From Armatimonadaceae bacterium (GTDB lineage Bacteria > Armatimonadota > Armatimonadia > Armatimonadales > Armatimonadaceae), in contig JAUJNC010000088.1 of assembly GCA_030446525.1 (NCBI GenBank), positions 1 to 15,741 of the forward strand: a stretch of DNA of 15,741 bases, in the 5' to 3' direction. Below the pieces are notes generated by a model. It worked only from the letters and a program-made list of their open reading frames with translations, was not told the origin of the DNA and ran no database searches. Positions 1 through 7,600 of this stretch are shown in pieces (the stretch's first letter is position 1; every line of letters starts with the position of its first letter). The position numbers and the translations under genes were made by a program.

Positions 1-1371
1 CGCTTGACGCTGGAATCGGTCACGATCTCGCGCCTGGACCAGACCGCCCAGGACCTGCTTTCCGACAACAACATCTTCGACGCGCAGGGCAAAAAGAAGA
101 TCACCGAGATCACGCAGGCGGCGCTGGTGGAGCGCAACCGTATCGAGCGCGACGCCCAGCGCGAGGTGGCGACCAAGGACGTAGCGACGCGGCAGGAGGT
201 GTTGGAGCTGGAAAGGGCGCGGGCCGAGGCCGAGGCCACGCAGGCCAACCAGGTGGCCAACGTGCAGGCGCAGCGCCGCCGCGAGACCGAGTCCTTCGCC
301 ATCGAGCAGGACCGGGCTGTCAAAGAGGCCGAGATCCAGCGAGAGCTCGCCGTCCAGGCGGCGGCCATCGAGAGCGACAAGGCGCTTATCGCAAGGAAGC
401 GGGAGATGATGTAGGCCGACATCCAGCGCGAGCTGGCCGTCGCCGCCGCCGGCATCGCCAAGGCGCAGGCGACCGAGGTGCAGGAGCGGCAGAAGCAGGC
501 CGCGGTCGCCGAACAGGAAGCGGCGCGCGCCCGGGCCGAGCAGGCGGCGCTGCTCGCCCAGGCCGAGCGCGAAAAGGCGAACCAGCAGGTGGTGACGGTC
601 CAGGCCACCGCCGAAGCCGAGCGCGAGGCGCAGACCCGGCTGATCGCCGCCCGGCAGTCCGTGCAGCAGGAACAGATCAAGCGGCAGACCGAGGCCGAGG
701 TGGCGGCGTTCGCCGAGGTCAAGCGCGCCGAGGCCGTCCAGAAGGCCGCCGACCTGGAGGCGCAGGCGAGGCTCCGGCTGGCCCAGGCCGAGGCCGAGAG
801 CAAGGCGCTGATCGCGCGCGGCGAGAAGGCGCAGCAGCTGATCCCCGTCGAGGTCGAGCGCGAGCGCGTGGAGCTCGAACGGGCGCGCGTCGAGATCGAG
901 CGGCAGGCGCTGGAGAACAGGCAGACCTATTCCGAGGCCGCCCTCGCCTTCGAGCTGGACAAGCTGCGGATCGAGGCCGGGCGCGACGTGCAGGCGCAGA
1001 TGGCCCGGAGCATCGGCGACTTCATGAGCAAGGGGCAGTTCACCGTCTACGGCGATCCCACCACGATGTCCCGGATGATGAATCAGTTTTCGAAGGGCAT
1101 GGGCATCGGGTCGTACCTGAACGGCCTGGTCGCGGGCACGCCCGACGGGGCCAAAGCGGCCCTGGGGGATGTGGCGAAGGAGGTGGCCGCCATCGTGGAG
1201 CGGTTCACGGGCCGGACCATCACGCCCGAGCAGGCCGGGGAGCTGGCGTCGCGCTTCGCCGACGGCGTCGGCCAGGACGACGAGCAGACCGCCGTGTTGC
1301 CGAGCAACGGATTGCCCGTGTCCACGAGAGACACGCACAGGAGGAATGATCAGGGCGCGTCCCCAATGTAG
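1..1371 (+). pseudogene. Flotillin/YqiK-like protein, 3' part, with in-frame TAG
   Basis: Reading frame 1 runs from the window edge to the TAG at 1369-1371 and is interrupted once, by TAG at 412-414. Both sides of that stop are the same kind of protein: long Ala/Glu/Arg/Gln-rich heptads (AEAEA, RELAVQAA, QRELAVAAA) typical of the flotillin coiled coil. The first residues (LESVTISRLDQT, then NIFDAQG) match the end of the SPFH/band-7 domain of YqiK-like flotillins, so only the N-terminal part of the protein is missing beyond the edge. The C-terminus (FTVYGDPTTMSRMMNQF and on) is the usual non-coiled tail. Flotillins form inner-membrane oligomeric scaffolds. The stop replaces a codon where Gln, Glu or Lys is expected (MM*ADIQREL), so one base change from CAG, GAG or AAG explains it. 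A GTG at 478 could restart translation of the second piece, but this would lack the membrane domain. It could be a true pseudogene, a sequencing error or an occasionally read-through amber codon. The family call is secure; the functional state is not. Confidence 0.8.
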
Positions 1372-1392
1372 GGGAAAAGGAGGATGTCCGCG

Positions 1393-2709
1393 ATGATACC
1401 GCAACCCGCGTCCACGGCGGGCGATACCGAGTGGTTCGTCCACGACCGCTTCGGCCTGTTCATCCACTGGGGTCTGTACGCCCTGCCCGCCCGCCACGAG
1501 TGGGTGAAGAGCCGCGAGAAGATCGGCGACGAGGACTACGAGAAATACTTCCGCCACTTCGACCCGGACCTCTACGACCCGGACCTCTGGGCGCGGGCCG
1601 CCGCGGACGCCGGCATGAAGTACTTCGTGGTCACGACCAAGCACCACGAAGGCTTCTGCCTGTGGGACTCCGCCCTCACCGACTACAAGGCGACGAACAC
1701 CCCGTATGGCCGCGATCTGCTCCGCCCGATGGTGGACGCGTTCCGCGGGCGTGGCCTGAAGGTCGGCTTCTACCACTCGCTGATCGACTGGCATCACCCC
1801 CACTACGTGATCGACCGCCGGAACCACCCGCAGCGCGAGCACCCGGAGTTCGACCGGCTCAACGAGGGCCGGGACCAGATGCGCTACGCCGACTACCTGC
1901 ACGGCCAGACCCGCGAGCTCTTGGCGCAGTTCGGCAAAGTGGACATCCTGTGGTTCGACTTCTCGTTCCCCGACAAGGAGGCCCCGGACGACTTTGCCCG
2001 CGGCAAGGGCCGCTCGGCCTGGCGCAGTGAGGAGCTGCTGCGGATGGTCCGCGAGCTCCAGCCGCACATCCTCCTGGACGACCGCCTCAATCTGCCCCAG
2101 GGCTGGGATTTCAAGACGCCGGAGCAGTTCCAGCCGCGCGGCTGGGTCAAGGTGGACGGGCAGCCGGTTGTCTGGGAGGCGTGCCAGACGTTCTCCGGCT
2201 CGTGGGGCTACCACCGCGACGAAGAAAGCTGGAAGAGCGTCGACATGCTGGTCAAGATGCTGATCGACAGCGTCAGCAAGGGCGGCAACCTGCTGCTCAA
2301 CGTCGGCCCCACGGGCCGGGGCGAGTTCGACGAGCGGGCGCTCGGCCGGCTGCAGGGCGTCGGCGAATGGATGAGGCGGCACAACCGGTCCATCTACGGC
2401 TGCACGCAGGCCCCCGCGGACCTGGCCTGCCCGCCGGACTGCCGGCTGACCTACAACCCCGACAAGAACCGGCTGTACCTGCACGTCTTCTCCTGGCCGT
2501 TCAAGCACCTCCACCTGGACAACATGGCCAGCCGCGTCGAGTACGCGCAGCTGCTGAACGACGCGTCGGAGATCAAGATGCTGCGGCGCGTACCCGAGGC
2601 CGAGTACGGCTCGATGCAGGAGACGCGCGAGCCGACGCTGCTCACTTTGGAGCTGCCGATCAAGAAGCCGAACGTCACGGTGCCCGTCATCGAGCTGTTC
2701 TTGCGGTGA
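1393..2709 (+). CDS. Alpha-L-fucosidase, family GH29
   Basis: This enzyme is expected to hydrolyse alpha-L-fucosides from glycans with retention of configuration. Sequence evidence, numbering from the upstream ATG at 1384: FGLFIHWG around His28, the TTKHHEGF motif with His87-His88, GFYHSLIDWHHP, and ILWFDFSFP with Asp192 in the position of the GH29 nucleophile. The later stretch SKGGNLLLNVGPTGRGE is another family signature. At about 440 residues it contains the catalytic barrel and a short beta domain, with no extra carbohydrate-binding module. No signal peptide is visible, so it is probably cytoplasmic, acting on imported oligosaccharides. The start is placed at ATG 1393: a perfect AGGAGG lies at 1378-1383, nine bases before it, but directly touching the ATG at 1384. 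The gene follows the flotillin-like frame by 12 nt (21 nt from the preferred start), which suggests co-transcription, although no functional link is known to me. Confidence 0.93.
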   Translation: MIPQPASTAGDTEWFVHDRFGLFIHWGLYALPARHEWVKSREKIGDEDYEKYFRHFDPDLYDPDLWARAAADAGMKYFVVTTKHHEGFCLWDSALTDYKATNTPYGRDLLRPMVDAFRGRGLKVGFYHSLIDWHHPHYVIDRRNHPQREHPEFDRLNEGRDQMRYADYLHGQTRELLAQFGKVDILWFDFSFPDKEAPDDFARGKGRSAWRSEELLRMVRELQPHILLDDRLNLPQGWDFKTPEQFQPRGWVKVDGQPVVWEACQTFSGSWGYHRDEESWKSVDMLVKMLIDSVSKGGNLLLNVGPTGRGEFDERALGRLQGVGEWMRRHNRSIYGCTQAPADLACPPDCRLTYNPDKNRLYLHVFSWPFKHLHLDNMASRVEYAQLLNDASEIKMLRRVPEAEYGSMQETREPTLLTLELPIKKPNVTVPVIELFLR

Positions 2710-2731
2710 TGCAGGTTCGGCGCGGCGCCGA

Positions 2732-2764
2732 GGGCGCGCACGTCCGGGCAAGGCGTGCGCGCCC
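2732..2764. terminator. Perfect hairpin between convergent genes, probable bidirectional terminator
   Basis: The 11-base arm GGGCGCGCACG (2732-2742) is perfectly complementary to CGTGCGCGCCC (2754-2764), with an 11-base loop. The structure fills the gap between the fucosidase stop and the stop codon of the convergent methyltransferase, which begins at the next base. There is no T-tract on either side, so it is not a textbook Rho-independent terminator; position and strength still favour a role in transcript ending or 3'-end protection for both genes. Confidence 0.6.
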
Positions 2765-3688
2765 CTAAACGGGTTTCCGCGCCATCAGCAAAAGCTGGTC
2801 TCCCCCTCCCAGATAGCCGAATTCGCGCGACCAGTAGAAGAGCGCGGCGGGCTTCTCGAAACCGATCTCCTTCAGCTCGTCCAATAACTGCCATCCGAAG
2901 TGGTAGAAGCACAGGCAGCCCGCGCTGCGGAGCGGGTCGCCGTGATACTCCGGGGGAAGGAGATGAGTCACCGCCCCGCCCTCCTTTCGGCAGGCGCGCA
3001 CGAGGGTCTCCGGCTTCTTGGTGAACGGGACGCTGAAGAAGAGCTTGCCGCCCGGCCGCAGGCATCGCAGGCATTCGCCCAGGGCTTTGCGGTACTCCGG
3101 GATGTGCTCCAGCACCTCGAAACACAGGATGTGGTCGAACTGATCCGCCGCGAACGTCAGGCTCGTAAGATTTTCGTTGCGGATCCCCGCCGGGTTGGTC
3201 TGTCCGAAGGGCGCCGAGTCCCCCAGGTATTCGCTCCCGGTCAGATTCGGGTAGCTGCCCCGCAGCCGCGAGAAGAACGGCGTCGTTTGCTCCGTGACAT
3301 ACAGGGAGTCGGTCGGCCCTGGCCGGCACTCCTGCTCGAAGATCTGGAGGGATGCCCGCAGCCGGTTGTTCAATCCGCAGCGCGGACAGACCAGATGCTC
3401 CCGCCAGTTCGGCGTTCGCTTACCATCCACCTCGAACGCGTGCTCGAAGCTCACGCCGAACTTCACCCGCCGGCGACAAACAAAACAGTATCCCGGCACA
3501 ACGAAGTAGCTTTCGTGCGCGATCAGCTCTTCTTCCTTCGCCTGCCGCTTGCGGTGCTCCTCCTGCGTCATCGTGGCGTACCGGACGTATTCCTCGTAAG
3601 AGGCGATCCGGGTGACTTCGAGGGACGGGCGGTCCGTCGAAGATGGACGCACTGGTCCGAGGATTTTTCGTAGTACGGGTAACATCAC
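2765..3688 (-). CDS. SAM-dependent methyltransferase with N-terminal zinc ribbon
   Basis: The protein of about 306 residues has two parts. Residues about 60-110 hold two CxxC pairs (Cys68/Cys71 in GYCFVC and Cys101/Cys104 in CPRC), a probable zinc ribbon. Residues about 125-240 resemble a type-11 class I methyltransferase: YVTEQTTPFF, NLTGSEYL, FDHILCFEVLEHIPEY and LRPGGKLFFSVPF are its conserved strands. The glycine-rich SAM motif DxGxGxG is replaced by the YVTEQ segment, as I recall for many methyltransferases found in glycan or surface-polysaccharide clusters. The substrate is unknown. Two start codons are adjacent, GTG 3688 and ATG 3685; no good ribosome binding site is visible. An IS3-type end begins at 3690, so the original promoter and possibly the first codons may have been displaced. 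It converges with the fucosidase and has no clear operon partner. Confidence 0.8.
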   Translation of the reverse strand: MMLPVLRKILGPVRPSSTDRPSLEVTRIASYEEYVRYATMTQEEHRKRQAKEEELIAHESYFVVPGYCFVCRRRVKFGVSFEHAFEVDGKRTPNWREHLVCPRCGLNNRLRASLQIFEQECRPGPTDSLYVTEQTTPFFSRLRGSYPNLTGSEYLGDSAPFGQTNPAGIRNENLTSLTFAADQFDHILCFEVLEHIPEYRKALGECLRCLRPGGKLFFSVPFTKKPETLVRACRKEGGAVTHLLPPEYHGDPLRSAGCLCFYHFGWQLLDELKEIGFEKPAALFYWSREFGYLGGGDQLLLMARKPV

Positions 3689-3689
3689 T

Positions 3690-3806
3690 TGACCGGAGCT
3701 TCCCCCGAGAAGGTGGACACCAAGTTGAGCCTGAACTATCGGTGACGAGGTGTTCGACAGGGAGCAGCGAAAAACCTACACGAAAGAGTTCAAGCGCGAA
3801 GCGGCC
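3690..3806 (+). mobile_element. IS3-family relic: terminal repeat plus start of orfA
   Basis: The stretch 3690-3721 (TGACCGGAGCTTCCCCCGAG, then AAGGTGGACACC) has the look of an IS3-family left end beginning with TG. From GTG 3750 the frame reads FDREQRKTYTKEFKREAA, the characteristic start of IS3-type OrfA proteins. After about 3806 the similarity ends and the frame runs into unrelated sequence, so orfA is cut after some 20 codons; no orfB is present. The end lies one base from the GTG start of the minus-strand methyltransferase. Inference from remembered family patterns; the matching right end is not in the window. Confidence 0.6.
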
Positions 3807-3814
3807 TGGTATCC

Positions 3815-3940
3815 TGTCGGGCTTGCGGGATTCCCGCCCGTTGCGAGATTCACCACCTGGAACCATGGCGATGGGGCGGAGACAGTCAGGAGAATCTTGT
3901 CAATCTTTGCAAAGCCTGCTACGACGTGATTGATCGCTAG
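3815..3940 (+). pseudogene. HNH endonuclease, C-terminal fragment
   Basis: The frame ending at TAG 3938-3940 has a condensed HNH domain: CRAC at the beginning, then CEIHHLEP with the catalytic His pair (His codons at 3851 and 3854), GGDSQENLVNLC and CKAC near the end. Four cysteines in two CxxC pairs and the Asn of ENL fit the zinc-bound HNH fold. The usual final His after the second CxxC is Tyr (CKACYD), which would weaken or abolish activity. There is no credible start codon; the upstream sequence switches to the IS3 orfA relic in another frame near 3806. It is therefore a fragment, possibly of a homing-type or phage nuclease, truncated at its 5' end. Its stop overlaps the start of the recombinase relic. 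Confidence 0.6.
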
Positions 3941-4209
3941 CTGGCAAGAAAGCGCGTGGCGGACGCCTTGGAACTACCCCGCTTGGATACAGGACAGTGA
4001 CAAGCGAGGGCGGGACGCGGCGGGTAGTTTCGGTCGCTGCGGAATTGGCCACCGTCGAGTACGTGCGGCAGCTGCGGCGCGAGCGCTGCACGCTCACGCA
4101 GATCGCCCACATCCTGACGCGCGCGGGGCATAGTACCAAGCGCGGCGGCAAGTGGCACGCGTCCACCGTGCAGAAACTGCTAGAGACGCGCTACGTGGAG
4201 ACGCTTTAG
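3937..4209 (+). pseudogene. Serine recombinase, C-terminal fragment
   Basis: The frame ending at TAG 4207-4209 begins LAGKKARGGRLGTTPLGYR, the linker that follows the catalytic domain in serine recombinases, then continues VEYVRQLRRERCTLTQIAHILTRAG and STKRGGKWHASTVQKLL, the helix-turn-helix of the Recombinase domain. The whole catalytic domain with the nucleophilic serine is missing. A GTG at 3997 could begin a 70-residue product, but it would only be a DNA-binding tail. Family call is strong, breakage is certain. It sits between the HNH relic and the cassette starting at 4328, and may be what is left of the element that brought the neighbouring genes. Confidence 0.72.
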
Positions 4210-4264
4210 CCACCCGGGGCGAGGCGAGATCACGAACCTGCTGGCAAAGCTGTTCTGACGGGGC

Positions 4265-4300
4265 GGGGGCGAAGTATTTGGCACGGAATACTTGGCCCCC
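4265..4300. repeat. Long imperfect hairpin after the recombinase relic
   Basis: GGGGGC (4265-4270) pairs with GCCCCC (4295-4300), and AAGTATT (4272-4278) pairs with AATACTT (4287-4293); one G-G mismatch separates the two blocks and the loop is about 6-8 bases. No T-run follows. It may end transcripts of the mobile remnants before the cassette promoter at 4328, or be a binding or recombination site. The stretch 4210-4327 otherwise shows no gene. Confidence 0.55.
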
Positions 4301-4327
4301 GGGCGGACGGGGAATCGCTCACTATGG

Positions 4328-4357
4328 TTGACAATCCTATCAGGAATTGATTAAAAT
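4328..4357 (+). promoter_or_regulatory. Sigma70-type promoter of the three-gene cassette
   Basis: TTGACA (4328-4333) and TAAAAT (4352-4357) are separated by 18 bases, close to the sigma70 consensus and located in an AT-rich patch unlike the surrounding GC-rich DNA. Transcription would begin near 4364, about 25 bases before the first gene. The spacer holds a near-palindrome, CAATCCT (4332-4338) against AGGAATTG (4342-4349), a likely operator; the first gene of the transcript encodes a helix-turn-helix protein, so autoregulation is a reasonable inference. Confidence 0.65.
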
Positions 4358-4389
4358 AAGGCAAACAAGAAGTCGAACAATTCGGAGTC

Positions 4390-4611
4390 ATGTATACGCG
4401 CTCACATCAGATCGAGCAGCGCTTACGGCAAGTGCTGTATCTGATCAGGTCTGGTCAGCATTCGGCCGCTTCGTTGGCGAGTGTGGTCGGAGTGTCGCCG
4501 CCGACAGTCTTTCGCTGTGTCGCAGCGTTGAAAGAACGAGGTTACCTCATCCGATCCCGGAAAGGCAAGGACGGTTGGTGGTACCATCTGGATGAGAGCA
4601 CGGAGCGATAG
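4390..4611 (+). CDS. Small winged helix-turn-helix regulator
   Basis: The 73-residue protein is essentially one DNA-binding domain. QRLRQVLYLIRSGQHSAASL is followed by ASVVGVSPPTVFRCVAALKERGYLI, a clear helix-turn-helix of the HTH_11/DeoR-like type, and a short wing RKGKDGWWYHL. There is no effector or toxin domain. It is the first gene after the promoter at 4328 and is followed after three bases by the DNA methyltransferase gene. It is therefore a candidate controller of the restriction-modification-like cassette, by analogy with small C proteins of type II systems, although it is of a different fold from the usual Xre-like ones. The start ATG has GGAG only two bases upstream, which is a poor spacing; weak initiation may keep the protein scarce. 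The role is inferred from fold and place. Confidence 0.75.
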   Translation: MYTRSHQIEQRLRQVLYLIRSGQHSAASLASVVGVSPPTVFRCVAALKERGYLIRSRKGKDGWWYHLDESTER

Positions 4612-4614
4612 CCG

Positions 4615-7600
4615 ATGACCACCTTCTCCCCGGATCTGGACAGCCTGCTCCAAGCCGCGTACCGTGAACTTGACCTCGAGAACGGGGATCTGGTCGCGGC
4701 GGCCGAGCGACCGCTTCCATCAGACCCGGGCCGGGACAACTGGGTCGACAACGGGGAGTGGCTCTCCTTGGCCAGCACGGTCGGGGCGGAAAAGTTGTTC
4801 TTCGTCAACAACAATCCCGTCTTCGTATTTGCGCGGCACGACCACGACGACCCGGAAGAACTGCGCCGGTTTTTCAACCGGATCTGGTGCATGTCCCGGC
4901 CGCGGCGGCTCTTCCTCGCCACCCCGGGCCGCCTGTCGGTATACGACCTGGAGAAGGCTCCAGTTAAGCCGGGCGAGCCTCTCGACGGAGAGGACCGCCT
5001 GCTCAGCGTCGTCGAGTCGGTAGAGGAAGTTCAGTCGACGCTGGCCCAGTACCACCGTAGCGTTGTCGAGTCCGGGAGAGTTCCCGGCGACGAGCGCTTC
5101 GAAGAAGCATCCAACCGCGCGGACGCGGCACTGATCCGCGACCTGCGGACGGTGCGGCAAAAACTCATCGACGCTGGCCTCGACGTGAAATACACGCACG
5201 CCCTTATCGGCAGGTCCATTTTCCTTCGCTACCTGGAAGACCGGGAGGTGTTAGAGCAGGACTATTTCGACACGGTGGCCGAGCGCGACCCAGCGTGGCA
5301 AAGGCTGCTGGACACGCCGCCGGAGCGGCCCGATATCGAACCCGCCATGGAGCGGCTGCTGTACCCGCGTGTGCTCGCTGACAAGGAGTTCACCTACGCC
5401 CTGTTCGACCAACTGGCCAAAGACTTCAACGGCGACATGTTCCCGTCCGACGCCGAGGAGAAGCGCCACGTAACCCAGACGCATCTGGATTTACTCCAGG
5501 GGTTCTTGCGCGGTGTTGTGGGTCCGCAGGCTTCTCTCTTCTTTTACGCCTACAAGTTCGACGTCATACCGATCGAGCTGATTAGCAGCATCTACGAGGA
5601 GTTCTACAACACGACAGCCGGCCCAGGGCAGAACCAGGGGAGCCATTACACCCGGAGCACACTGGTCGAGTATCTGCTGTCGCAGGTACTCTCCAACGAG
5701 CGCCTCGCGTCCCGCCCCCGCGTGCTCGACCCCGCCTGTGGCTCCGGGATATTCCTCGTGGAAGCGTTCCGCCGAATTGTCCGTTACCACACTTACGAGC
5801 ACGGGGGCGAGAAGCCCAACCGCCAGCAACTCTCGGACATCCTTCGCGACCAGATCGCCGGTGTGGAGATCAACCCGGAGGCGGTCCGCGTCGCCGCCTT
5901 CAGCCTGTATCTGGCCTTCCTGCACTACCAGCACCCGCGGAACATCCGCCGTTACAAAACGCTCCCTCACCTGATCCACCGCGAAGGCGACAAAGAGGCC
6001 GGTCCTGGGCAGCACTTCGACATCCTGTTCCCGGCCAATGCCTTCGGGGAAGTGCCAACGCTGATCGAGGGGAGGGTGTTCGAAGCCCCGCCCAGACTCA
6101 GGAGTGGAACCTTCGACGTTGTGGTGGGGAACCCGCCGTGGGGTTCCCCCAAGGAGCAGGATGACATCGGCAAAGCCGCCTCCAAACTCGCGCTCGTCTG
6201 GTGCCGGACGCGTGGCCTGGCTGTGGGCGACAACGAACTGTCCCAGGCGTTCATCCACCGCACGATCGATCTGCTGCGTGACGGAGGGCACGCGGGCCTG
6301 CTGGTATCCACCGGCGTGTTTTTCAAAATGGGGGAACTCAGCCGTCGATTCCGGCAGCAATGGCTGCGCGACGCGACGCTTAAGCAAGTCGTCAACATCG
6401 CGCACGTACGCGACGTATTTTTCCGCGGTCCGGACCGTGGCGCCGAGGCCATATCCCCGTTCGCCTCGGTCACGTTCCGCAAGGGCAGGGAAGCTGGGGC
6501 GTGCGTCCAGTACTGGACCGCCAAAAAGTCGCCCTTCGCATACGCATACCGGGCGGTGGCGCTAAGCCTCCCAGACTTGCATGTGGTCCCCCAAGAGGAC
6601 CTGCTGCACGATGACGAACTCTGGAAAGTGTTCTGGTGGGGAGGATCCAAGGACCGGGCGCTCGTGAGCGCGTTGCGCTTGGAGACAACGCTTGCCGAAA
6701 CTCGGAAGGACGGCAAATCGCTCTTGGTTGACGCTGGCGCCGGCTTTGAGGAAGGCCGCCAGGGCACGAAACCGAGCGGCGACTTGGCCGCATATAGAGA
6801 ATTCCCGACTAAGGCGTTTGAGCGGTACGGGCCCCTACCGGAGGACGCTTTCCGCACGCCGCCGGAAGACGTCCGGCGCCTGGGTAAACCGAAACTGTAC
6901 GACGGCCCGAGGCTGCTGATCAAACGGGGCATCCAGCAGAGAAACGGCGCCAACGGGCGCATCGTGGCGCGGTACGAGACCAGCAGGTTCTGCTTCCGGC
7001 ACTCGATCTTCGGGTTCCTCCTGCGCGAAAACGCCGAGCGGGAGGCGCAGATCCTGCTCGGCATCATCTGGTCTTCCCTGGCGCGCTACTACTACTTCAT
7101 GACGGCGGGGTCGTGGGGGATGTGGCACCACGAGGTCCTGGAGGACTCGTGGAAGCAGCTTCCGGTCCGTCTGCGCCGTGCCCCGGAACAGGAAGAGCGG
7201 ATCGTCCGAATCGTGGAGCAGCTCCGGGGCGGCGGCGTCATCGGCGTGGGCGGGCTGTTCGACCGTGACGAAGAACGACTGCGCGACCTGGAGGTGGACC
7301 TCGACGACGCAGTCTTTGATCTCTTCGAGCTGAGCCCGTCCGAGCGCGACCTGATCCGGGACATGTGCCACGTCGGCCTGGATCTGTTTTACCGGGGCCT
7401 TGACAGCATCGCGGTGCAAACTGTGGCAACGGAACGGCTGGGGACGCTCTGGGGAACGCTGGCCGACCTGCCTGAAGCAGCGCCAGGGCGGGGCGGCATC
7501 GAGGACTACCTGAGGGCGTTCCTGACCGTTTGGAACCGGAAAACCCTTCCGTCCACGGAATTCCGCTGGCGCGTGGTCCCTTCCAATCTCGGATGGCCGA

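Noticed and set aside
2181..2768. Long Arg/Pro/Ala-rich open frames overlapping the fucosidase (for example 1431-2030 and 2181-2768)
   Set aside because: They are antisense or frame shadows of GC-rich codons; composition is not protein-like and the fucosidase frame carries all family motifs.
2900..3673. 257-codon plus-strand frame opposite the methyltransferase
   Set aside because: The minus frame has clear methyltransferase motifs; the plus frame has no start signal or recognisable domain.
4265..4300. CRISPR repeat or a standard Rho-independent terminator
   Set aside because: The element occurs once, without spacers, and has no T-tract after the stem.
5491..7067. Two long minus-strand frames (5491-6405 and 5967-7067) opposite the DNA methyltransferase
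   Set aside because: Both lie wholly within the plus gene that has DPACGSG and NPPW; their translations show no domain and are typical antisense frames.
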